From Rhynochetos jubatus (Eukaryota; Chordata; Aves; Eurypygiformes; Rhynochetidae): DNA of 64,000 nucleotides. Below the pieces are notes generated by a model. The model was not told where the DNA came from. It worked only from the letters and a program-made list of their open reading frames with translations, and ran no database searches. The stretch's first letter is position 1; every line of letters starts with the position of its first letter. Both the position numbers and the translations under genes were made by a program. Shown piece after piece: positions 55,201 to 64,000 of the stretch. The stretch lies in assembly GCA_027574665.1 (NCBI GenBank), contig CM050676.1, forward strand, positions 4,206,157 to 4,270,156, written 5' to 3'.

Positions 55201-58200
55201 TGGAGCTGACTCCTGCCTCAGCCTGGCCTCCCTCTCCCACTTGTGCAGGTGCTGGACGTCCCGCTGACTGTGAAGATACGGACGGGGGTGCAAGAAAAGA
55301 TGAACGTGGCTCATAAAATAATCCCCAGGCTGCGGGAGTGGGGAGCATCCATGGTCACGGTACAGGGGCGCTTGCTGTGGCATGAGATTGTTGGCTGGTG
55401 CGTGGGGAGCTCTGCTTGCATGTCAGCCTAGAGCACAGTGTGGGGGTGACCTCGCCCCTCCCCACAGCTGAGTAGCTCTTTCAAATGCCTTTGGCCAGCT
55501 GCATACTACCTTTTAGTGTTTGCTGCTGACAGCAGAGAAAAATGCAGGTGCAGAGAGCATTTTCCCAGGTGCTGCTGAGCCTTGTTATCCGTCATGAAGG
55601 GAGATGGCTCCTGCAGTGCTCTGGAACAGAGGTTTTGGCCAAACAAGCCTCGTTATGGCAGGGCTGGGGAAGCGATGGGACCACCTCATTGTCTTGAGGA
55701 TGAGTAGTTCCTGCCCACAGGGAATGTTCCCTTTGCCCGTGAACAGTCACTTAGCCAAAACATCACTCGGAAAGCATCAGCCCTTTTGCAGCTCGGCTGA
55801 CCGCTTCCGCAGGCTGGTCTGTTACCAACCGCCTGGACTGTAGGTCCAGAGGGATCCTTCACCCCAGCCTGGTGTCATTGTCTTTGCTGAATCACCTTCC
55901 CCCAGTGCTCCCGTTCTGCCCGGCCCCCTCCGGGGCATTTGGGGAGGTCTCACCGTGACTTTCTTCCCCAGCTTCACGGCCGATCCAGGGAGCAGCGGTA
56001 CACGAGGGGTGCTGACTGGGCCTACATAGCAGAGTGTGCTAAAATAGCGAGCCCCATGCCTCTTTTTGGTAGGTGTTTCTCTTGTTCTGCCATGTGGGCT
56101 GAAAGTGCCGCGTGTTTGATTTGAAATACCTTTGAAAAGGAAAAAGCAGGCTCCCAAGGACATTCAGCCTGGGGGAAAGGTTGGGATATCCCTGCTGCTG
56201 AGGCGATGGAGTGAGTTGCCAGCGGCTCTTGTGTAGCCCAGAGCTGCCCGTGTGCTTGGGGCCAGGCGTGACGAGCACTGAGCAGAGTGGGAGGGCAGAG
56301 GGCAGGCAGGACACAAACCGTGTCGGTTTGAGCAGGTGCCGTCTCCCTTGGGCACTGTGGCACAGGCAGTGCCAGCTGAAGCTTCAGGGTCGGAGCCAGG
56401 AGTGAAGAAGGGAGGAGAAGACTCTCCTGTTCCTCGGAAGGGGAACGTGAATCAGAACCATCCCTGGGAGTCTCTGAGCACGAGCTCCAGAGCCCCTGTG
56501 CACAATGTGGCTCTTGGGCCCTGTGTCCATTCTGAATTTGATCCCAGGCCTGGATTAGCTCACTTTGACCTGCCCTTGTGTATCGCTGTGACCTCTGGCT
56601 TCTCCCTTCCTTCTGGACAGGAAACGGAGATATTTTGTCTTACGAAGATGCGAATCGAGCCACGCAGATGGGCGTTTCAGGAGTTATGATTGCAAGGCAA
56701 GTGCCTGTGCTTCCCCTTTGCTTCTGAGCTCTGTCGGTGCAAGAGTGAAAAAGGAATTAATGAAAACCCTGAACAAACCCAAAGCGTGAGAAGTTTCCTC
56801 TTGGTGAAAGTGCTCTCTGAAACTTGGTAAAATCGGTTGGTGTCTGTGAGAACCAACAGCAGCTTCCTGTTGACGTTGAGGGAAACATTAAAGCAGCGTT
56901 GGCTGGCAGATGAGTGCTGGAGCATCTCTGCAGTCAGTTGGTATCTTGAGAAGCATCAGCCGTGGGAATAACAATGCACTTTTCTTCTTTGGCTGCAGAG
57001 GGGCGCTCATCAAGCCGTGGCTCTTCACTGAGATTAAGGAACAGAGACACTGGGATATCTCCTCTGGCGAGAGACTTGAGATCCTCAGGGACTTCACCAA
57101 CTACGGCCTTGAGCACTGGGGGTCAGATACGCAGGGAGTGGAGAAGACCAGGAAGTTCCTGCTGGAATGGCTCTCGTTCCTGTGCAGGTAATTCTCGCCA
57201 GCTGCAGGGATCTGTAACGCAGCCAGCCCGTGCCGTTTGAACAACAGCACACGCTGCCGTGACGTTTCCTTGCAGGTACATTCCAGTTGGCTTATTGGAA
57301 CGCCTGCCTCAGCAAATTAACCAACGGCCGCCTTACTACATTGGGAGAGACTATCTGGAGACGCTGATGGCAAGCCAGAACGTGGCCGATTGGATTAAAA
57401 TAAGGTACTAAAGCAGTGAATTTCGTTTCAGTTGCGTGGAAGGGACACGGCAGAGCCCCACGGAGTCACCGTGCCTGCAGGCGTCCTCCGAAGAGGGGTG
57501 CTGGCTCTCTGCCATCAGTTCCAGAGGTTGTAAGGAAGCAGCACGGGTCAACCAGGGCTTTTCTTTGAGGTTTTACCTGAGCTTGGAGTTGCCGTAGGAG
57601 CGCTCTCGATCCCTGCATCTGCTTCAGCAGGTCAGCCAGGGCTCACTGCAAGGCTGGAATAGCTGAGCCCTCTCGTGACACGCTGCTCAGCCCAGCACAG
57701 CTGTAGGAACCGAGAGAGGAGAGCACAGTGACGGGACATCCCAGGCTTTCAGCATCAGACCCCTCCGTGCTCTGCCCGGACAGTCCCACCCTGCCAGGCC
57801 CATACAGACGCCAAGCAGGAAGGAAGCCCCATCCCCCAACTAGGAGAGCGGAGCATTGTCCCCATTTTTCAGGATCTGATTTCCGAGTTCACGCGACAGA
57901 GCGCAGGAAACTGTTGCTCCCCACATCTGCGCGTCCTCAGGCCCTGGCTCGAAACGACTTTGGGAGCTCAAAGCCAGCTAAAATGAGAGCTGGAGCAGCC
58001 AGCTGCGCTTTCCCATCTCATGGAAATGGGTTAGGAAAACCGAGCGTGGCTACAGCCTTCTCTGGCTTCACTAATCCTCACCCACTTTGTTAGGACTGGG
58101 AACAGCTGCCTAAAGCCATGTCACAAGCCCATCGAGCGCTGATGGCAGTTTTTAAATGCCATTTTTCAAGCGGAACCTGCCTGCCCGAGGCGGCACAAAG

Positions 58201-59015
58201 CTTTGTCGCCTGTGGTCTTCGCGGTGCCAGGAAGTGGACATCGACAGCCGTAACAGCTCAAAACTCTGAAGCAGTTAATGTTTATTTCTTAGAGTTCATT
58301 TTAAGGAGGCGCTGGCCAGAAGCAGGGTTCTCTGAGCACGCGCTTCCTGCTTCTGGGCTGTAGGTTCGGGCTCGTGCTCTGCAATTCTGTGCCCTGCTGG
58401 GATACTCTCTGGGACATGTCTTACGGGCAGTTGGAGTGATGCTGTACTGAACCAGCATCCAGGAATTAAGTTAAGCCTCTTGGACTCTAAACAAAATTCT
58501 CTGCACTGAAAATCCCGTGTGTGTTCCAGAGGGTGAAATGGTCCTGAGCTGGGAAAAATCTGAGCCCAGTAGAACTGGCTGACATCATCTTGGAGTCTGA
58601 CCTGAAAGCTTTCTGGCACTGAGTGGCTTTGGCTCTGCACAAGCACAGAGAGGTGGGGAGGAGCTTTTCCGAGGGTCGCGTTGATTCTCAGCACGTCGCT
58701 GCCAGCGGTGAGGCTGGGATTCAGGTCACCAGGCTTAGGAACCCGGTTTGGCATCGACTCCGGTGACTCCCCAGCAAGAAGGGCGTTGCCCTTATCTGGG
58801 GGCTGCGTCCCTCCAGTGCTGTGGGTCGGGGTTAAAGCTCAGCGCCAGAGCTGCTGTTGTGCAGCAGCCCTACGTTTTCGGGAGGGTAATGGCTTGGTTT
58901 GACGCGTGGCACTGCAGTCAGCAGTTTTGTTCTTTCTTCCAGTGAGATGCTTCTGGGACCCGTCCCTCCCAGCTTCACCTTCCTGCCTAAGCACAAGGCA
59001 AACTCCTACAGATAG
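52254..59015 (+). CDS. DUS3L: DUS3L, tRNA-dihydrouridine(47) synthase (673 aa, 13 exons, intact)
   Basis: Exons 52254-52300, 52533-52869, 53008-53592, 54243-54284, 54383-54535, 54628-54744, 55096-55161, 55249-55359, 55972-56068, 56621-56696, 56999-57187, 57276-57404 and 58943-59015; total 2022 bases, no internal stop. FMN/NADPH-dependent reduction of a tRNA uridine to dihydrouridine is expected from the Dus3 family. Acidic, low-complexity N-terminus with 15 Glu from a GAG run (exon 2). CCCH finger 1 about residues 124-144 and finger 2 about 161-182 (C-x8-C-x5-C-x5-H). Barrel from LYLAPLTT (about 330), CGEMAVC, catalytic Cys419 in [32 protein letters not shown], and the EIKEQRHWD to [10 protein letters not shown] helical part. 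Length is close to human (about 650). Intron 10 has a GC donor. This is the only full open DUS3L in the window. Confidence 0.95.
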
Positions 59016-59100
59016 GGCTGATGAGGCCCTTTCCCATGGCATCGAGGCAAGAGGAGGCGTTCGGACGGTGCGTGTGGGCAGGCGGGTTGCTCTGACATGA

Positions 59101-59106
59101 AATAAA
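59101..59106 (+). terminator. DUS3L polyadenylation signal, unit 2 (AATAAA)
   Basis: AATAAA 86 bases after the TAG stop. Confidence 0.78.
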
Positions 59107-59305
59107 GTTGTATGTTTTAGAAGCGCAGGTGCCTTTGTGCCCCAGCATCGGTCCCTGCCACGAGTTACTCAGCAGAGGGCTTTGCACAGCCTTGCAGCCA
59201 GAGGTGCCTCGCTGACAGAGCAAGCTGTTTAATGAGGAGCTGAGGGCCCACAGCAGGGAGGAGATAGGAGAGGGGTGGGGACTGCAGTGTGGGCAGCCAC
59301 AAGGC

Positions 59306-59441
59306 AGGGAGGGGACAGGAAAAGAATTGAAAAAGAAAAGTAAAGAAAAGATATCACTGCACCAGCCAGAAAGTGCCAGGCAACCATCTCTTTTTATTGC
59401 CCATTTCCCAGCACAGCTCCACAACCTGGGGCCAACGCAGC
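59306..59441. repeat. Diverged duplicate of 47205-47335
   Basis: Unit 2 counterpart of 25250-25385, with - strand AATAAA at 59393-59398. 59442-59840 is GC-rich and unassigned. Confidence 0.5.
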
Positions 59442-59840
59442 CACCGGTGCCTTGTGGAATGGTCCTCACCTTCCCGGCTCTGGCTTGCCGAAGGTGCAGG
59501 GTGAGGTCCCCGTCGGGGCAGTCCCCCAGTGCCGGGCATCGGTGGGGATAAGCCCTTTTCTTATGCCACTCCCAGTGACACCGCTGGGGTGGTGGGAGCC
59601 GCTCTGGACCCTGGGCAGGTGCAGCCCCGTCGGTGTCAGCACGGCACGGAGCAGCTCCTGCTGCTGCTCAGCCTCTCGCCTGCACGCTGACCCGCCCCGA
59701 GCACTGTCCTTGCCCCAAAACTCCCGTCCCCTGGAGCAGCTGCACCATCAGTACCCACAGCCCTCGGGCCACAGAGAGAGATTCTGCTGCTGCAGAGGAG
59801 GAGGAGACGAGAAGGAAGGAAAAGCCCAAAGTTCCAGCAT

Positions 59841-60308
59841 GTTCTTAAGGGGGTTGCCCAAACTGACTCCTCTTCAGCCTGCAGCCACCCAGCACCCCCA
59901 GATCCCTTTCTGCAGGGCTGCTCTCCAGCCCCTCCTCCATCAGTTTAGACATCACTTTGTGCCCGGCCTTACTCTCTCCCGGCTGCAGGAGCAGCACTGG
60001 GACCAGTTCCATTGCCTGCCATTGGTCCTTGCCCAATCCTCTGCCGAGCTGCACAGACAAGCTCCATGGCTCTGCAAGGCCTCTTGTCCCTCAAGAGAGT
60101 CAACAGCACCTCCGCCCCTTTGCTGTCCTCGGCAACCTTGCCCATGGGGCATCAACTACTGCATCTGGACCATAGAACAAACACGGAGCAGCACTGAGCC
60201 TAGGACTGAAACCTGAGGAACACCGCTGCTGAACAGTTGCCAGTCAGATGGAGCCACTGTTGGTACAACATTTTGTGATGTAGTGAACCTCTCCCTGCAT
60301 CTCCTGTG
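59841..60308 (-). mobile_element. CR1 fragment before PRR22-C2
   Basis: Copy of 25785-26252; ends at the same PRR22-flank boundary. Confidence 0.8.
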
Positions 60309-60585
60309 ACCCTCCATGCCAGCACTGCAGGCCCGGGACTCGTTCCACCAAGGCCCACCAATGCCAAGCTTATCCCAGCGCCGGGAAAAGACCAAGGCTT
60401 GCCCCCACGGCCCTGAGAGCTGCCTGGAGGGGCCGGGGGCACCCCAGTGCCCCTTAACCCTTTCCCTGCCCGGAGGGGCGGAGCAGGTTCCTGGGGCGGG
60501 GCGGAACACAGGGAGCCCCCGCATTGTGACCTGGGACACCCCAGAGACTCCTTAGCAACCGCCAGCCACACAGCCAGAAGGCACC
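60309..60585 (+). promoter_or_regulatory. PRR22-C2 5' flank and promoter
   Basis: Same short flank as C1. The first GC box is GGGGCGGAGC, sharing the weakened form seen in A2; CCTTAGCAACCG lies at 60550-60561. Confidence 0.38.
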
Positions 60586-63314
60586 ATGGCGTGGCCACCG
60601 CGGCAGCTCCCACCCCGCCGCTCCCGCGCACCTCCTGCGCCCCAGCTCCAGCCCACTTTTCTGCTCCCGGACACCTTCTACCCCCCAGGTAGGCACCGAC
60701 GCCGACCCCTGCAGCCCGGGGATGCTCTCAGGGGCCAGAGCAGAGCTGAGCCCTGGCCGTCACTCCTGTCTCTCTTCCAGGCTCAGCCAACCTGTGCCCA
60801 GTGCCCGGGCAGTGGCAGCCCTTCCCCACAGCCTGGGCACCCGCGGCGCGGAGGGCACCCGCGGCGCGGATGGCACCCCAAGTCCCCCGGGCATTACCAG
60901 CAGGTATGGCAGCCCTGTCCGCTCTGGCACCCGGACCCCTGCACACACTGAGCATCCCACACCCCCGGGAACCCCAGCATCCCCTGCACCCCCGGCCCCT
61001 GGCACATATGGCACTGGGGTGCAGCAAGCCCGGGCGAGTGTCCGTGCCCTCGCCGGGGTGATGCCTGCCCACTACATCCAATTCCCAGGGGATTTCCCAA
61101 ACACTTGGGGCCACATCTCCCGTTCCACCTCAGGGAAGCCAGCCCCCTCCCCAGTTAACAACCCCGGCCCACCCCGCGGGGAGCGCCCCGGCCACCATCT
61201 GCCCATGTGCCAGGCGCAGAGCTGTTTGGCGTCAGCCACCGGGGCCGGCTCAGCGGGTGCACCTGGAGGTTGCCCCTGGCCCAGCACGGCTCCCTCTCAC
61301 CCTCCCAGGTCTGCAGAGGGCTCCATGCAGCTGCCTCTTCGACCCCCACCTCCTCCACGTGCCAGGGACGGGCACCGTCCACCTGCCATCAGCCTCCGCC
61401 ACGCTGGGCCACGCTCCCGCTCCTCTGCCGGCTGCTGCCCTGTGGGTCCCTGGGGGCTACGAGACACCCCTGGCCTGGGCAGTCCCGGTGACCCCCCATG
61501 GCCAACCGCAACCCCTGGCCCCCCCAAACCATCAGGCCAGAGCGGTGGCCCCGACTCTGCTGCGGCCAACGTCCAGCCCCGGCTCCCAGCACATCAAGGG
61601 GCCGGTGGCACAAGTCAACATCTCCGGCCGGGCCACCGCCACAGGGGCAGCCCCGGGCAGCACCATCCGCCTGGGCAGAGACATCCCCCCCAGCCCCGTT
61701 GCTGCCCGGGACAACCACGGCCTTGGGGACCTCGAAGTCACCGAAGAGCAGCTCCTCGAAGAGGCCCTAAGGCTCTTTGGTTGCTCCCGGGATGTGCTGG
61801 GGGTCAGCGAGGGGGGGCCCAGCAGTGTCCCTGTGGCCGGGGACACTGGGGACAGCGGCAGAGGTGGGACAGCGGTGACAACAGCGCCCCCGGTGTTGCT
61901 GTCATCAAGCCACGGCTCCCAGCACACGGAGGGGCAGTTGAACATCGCCAGCGTGGCCACCGCTGTGGGGGCACCCCCAGGCAGCACCATCCCCCCGGAG
62001 AGAGACACCCCCTCCAGCCCCATCGCTGCCCGGGACAACCAAGGCCTTGGGGACCTCGATGTCACCGACGAGGAGCTCCTCGAAGAGGCCCTAAGGCTCT
62101 TTGGTTGCTCCCGGGATGTGCTGGGAGCCAGCCGGGATGGTCCTGGCCCTGTTCCTACGGCTGGGGACACTGGGGACAGCTCCAGAGAGGGGAAAGCGGT
62201 GGCCCCAGGCCCCCAGGAGTTGCCATCTTCCAGCCATGGCTCCCAGATCATCGAGGGACAGTGCAACGTCTCTGGCACGGCCACTGCCATAGGGGCACCC
62301 CAGCGGAGCAACACCCCCCTGAGCAGAGACATCTCCCCCAGCCCCATCGCTGCCCGGGACAACCAAGGCCTTGAGGACCTCAGTGTGGCCGACGAGGAGC
62401 TCCTCGAAGAGGCCCTAAGGCTGACGGGTTGCTCCCGGGATGTGCTGGGGGTCAGGGAGGGGGGTCCCAGGAGTGTCCCTGTGCCTGGGCACCCTGCTGA
62501 CGCTGGCGGGGAGGGGAGAGTGGTGACCCCAGCGCCCCCGATGTTGCCCTCCTCCACCCACGGCTCCCAGCACATCGAGGGGCAGTTGAACATCGCTGGC
62601 ACGGCCACCACCACGGGAGCACCCCTGGGCAGCAACATCCCCCCGGGCAGCAACATCTCCTGCAGCCCCTGTGCTACCCCGGAAAACCTGGGACTGTGGG
62701 ACCTGGCAGATGACCTGGAAGTTTCCAGGGAGGAGCTGCACGAGGACACCCTAAAGCTCATCGCTTCCGCCCTGGAAATCGAGGGGGTCAGCCAGGATGG
62801 AGCCAGCAACATCGCCCCGGGCCATGGCATCCCCTCCCATTCCGCTGATGCCCCCCACAGCCAAGAGCCTTGTGACCCGGCCGGAAACCTCGACCTGCCC
62901 GGGGAGGTGCCTCTGGAAGAGGCACTAAGGCTCTTTGGCTGCTCCCTGGACACCGTGGGGGGCAGCCAGGACGGTCCCGGCAGCGACCCCATCTCTGGGG
63001 ATCCGGGTGACACCGGCACAGGGGTCCCCGACAGCGACTTCGACTCGCTCTCGCTGACGGATGAGCTGCTCACCCTCGCCGCCCGCGTCCTCGAGACCCC
63101 CGACGCCATCCTCAGCAACGAGGAATCCATCTTCTCCATGGAGCTGCTGGAGCCGTGGGAAGATGAGGCGATGGACCCGGCACCGTCCCCTCTGGCCGTG
63201 GCAGAGGAGCGGGGGAAGAAGCGGGGGCAGGAGCCGCGGGGGAGCACCTTGGACGAGCCCCCCAGCAAGCGCAGGGCTCTGGCCGGCAGCACGGGGCTGG
63301 CAGGGGGGCAGTAG
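60586..63314 (+). CDS. PRR22: PRR22-C2, proline-rich protein 22 (743 aa predicted)
   Basis: Exons 60586-60688, 60781-60903 and 61309-63314. Exon 2 is 18 bp longer than in the other copies through an in-frame tandem duplication (AARRAPAARMAPQ). Four modules and the half module. Carries APCSCLFDPH like B2, DEELLEEALRLFGCS in module 2 (NEELL elsewhere), LTDELL and LDEPPSKRR. It follows DUS3L on the same strand, as in the ancestral arrangement. Confidence 0.83.
61581..62885 (+). repeat. Coding minisatellite in PRR22-C2 (4 modules)
   Basis: Same spacing and order as C1 and B2. Confidence 0.9.
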
Positions 63315-63412
63315 GCCCACGGCGGGGCTGGGATGGACCTGGGGGCAGCGGGGGTGGGGAGGAGGGGGGTGTTAGTGTGCAGTTAAAGAGTCTCTTTCCT
63401 TCCTTGTTTCCC

Positions 63413-63418
63413 ATTAAA
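63413..63418 (+). terminator. PRR22-C2 polyadenylation signal (ATTAAA)
   Basis: About 100 bases past the stop. Confidence 0.6.
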
Positions 63419-64000
63419 AGACTTTCCTCCAGAACCTCTCCGTGCCTCTGGGGTGTGGGGGGAGGGGGCACCGGGAAACGGCACCCAAGAGCTGCCAAAG
63501 CCCCGCTGAGCCCCAGGTCGAGCCGGGGAGCCCCGAAGGGCACCGAGCCGTCCCCGGGGACGAGTCACCGCCAGCAGGGTGGGAATGGCGGGGATCGGGG
63601 GGATTCCCCTGTCCCTTCCCCATGGGAGCAGCCCTTTGGCAGGGAGCCAGCACAGGGGGGTCCCTGCAGGACTCACGGACACGGCCCCACGCTGAAAGAA
63701 AGGTCTCTGGTGCCTCAAGAGTCAGAGACTCAGAGAGTTTTTGGCTGCAGAGGTTCTGCTACAAGATTCTTGCTTGCGGCCCACGCACCCCAGGCGCAGA
63801 CTCCGAGGATCACCCACGAGGCGCCCGCTGTCCCCGTCACGCAGGGACTAGGGCCCAGGGAAGAGGCGGGAAGGAGTGTCCCACGTGCGTGGGGAGGACA
63901 CGGCAAGTAGAGTGCAGGGAGCAGGGCTCAGGGTGTGCTGTCTCACACAGACATCCAACCTTCGACACCTCAGCTTGGTTTGGAGTCTGAACTTGGACTC
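63419..64000. other. PRR22-C2 3' flank, start of next PRR22-DUS3L intergenic region
   Basis: Matches 29345-29930. A further DUS3L 5' end (microsatellite and exon 1) is expected about 1 kb beyond the window by homology. Near 63945 two bases are missing relative to the other copies (CTCACACAGACATCC where they read CTCACACCAGACATCC, and a nearby change). Confidence 0.6.

Larger units (their letters stand above)
32301..64000. repeat. Tandem segmental duplication, unit 2 (right end outside window)
   Basis: Direct repeat of unit 1 in the same gene order and orientation. By the offset, its right end would fall about 2.4 kb beyond the window. This unit holds the healthier gene copies: intact DUS3L, intact PRR22-B and a QRICH2-like exon without the frameshift seen in unit 1. 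Confidence 0.93.

Overview
This is GC-rich bird DNA, probably from a microchromosome. The evidence is CR1 retrotransposon pieces (RT-coding stretches and a 3' tail with ATTCTATGATT-type repeats), a decayed gammaretrovirus-like endogenous retrovirus (ERV), and spliced vertebrate genes with canonical introns. The two recognisable host genes are DUS3L (tRNA-dihydrouridine synthase 3-like) and PRR22 (proline-rich protein 22). They are also neighbours on one strand in human 19p13.3, with DUS3L upstream of PRR22.

The window is almost entirely segmental duplication. One unit of about 33-34 kb occurs twice in direct tandem: unit 1 is cut by the window start and ends near 32300; unit 2 runs from 32301 past the window end. 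The offset between matching positions is 33006 in the ERV and about 34074 at the right, because of indels. Order in each unit: ERV (+), PRR22-A (-), CR1 pieces, a partial DUF4795/QRICH2-like gene (+), PRR22-B (+), DUS3L (+), a CR1 piece, PRR22-C (+), and a second DUS3L reduced to exons 1-3 (+). PRR22-A and PRR22-B form a large inverted repeat with a spacer of about 5.2 kb. PRR22-B/DUS3L and PRR22-C/truncated DUS3L form a nested tandem duplication. The unit junction (32298-32301) joins DUS3L intron 3 to the R/U5 part of the ERV LTR.

Six PRR22 copies are visible. Five (5632-8666 -, 26530-29240 +, 38638-41657 -, 47989-50699 +, 60586-63314 +) have three exons with good splice sites and open frames of 737-845 residues. 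The sixth (14989-16666) is a pseudogene with a frameshift, a stop codon and a 1032-bp contraction. Exon 3 is a coding minisatellite of 324-bp (108-residue) modules, each carrying an acidic amphipathic helix of the EELLEEALRLFGCS type. A human PRR22, as I remember it, has a single such element.

DUS3L is complete and open only in unit 2 (52254-59015, 13 exons, 673 aa). The full-length copy in unit 1 (18228-24959) has a TGA in exon 12, and the copy at 30784-32103 keeps only exons 1-3 with a damaged zinc finger. DUS3L makes dihydrouridine in tRNA. PRR22 has no established function that I know of. No operon-like cooperation is implied; the linkage is syntenic and the copies were amplified together.

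The ERV has stops and frameshifts in every gene, a lost catalytic Asp in RT, a nearly deleted env and a 5' LTR without U3. It is inert but appears to have taken part in the rearrangement. Exon coordinates are read from splice consensus and reading frame by eye; transcript data would be needed to confirm them.
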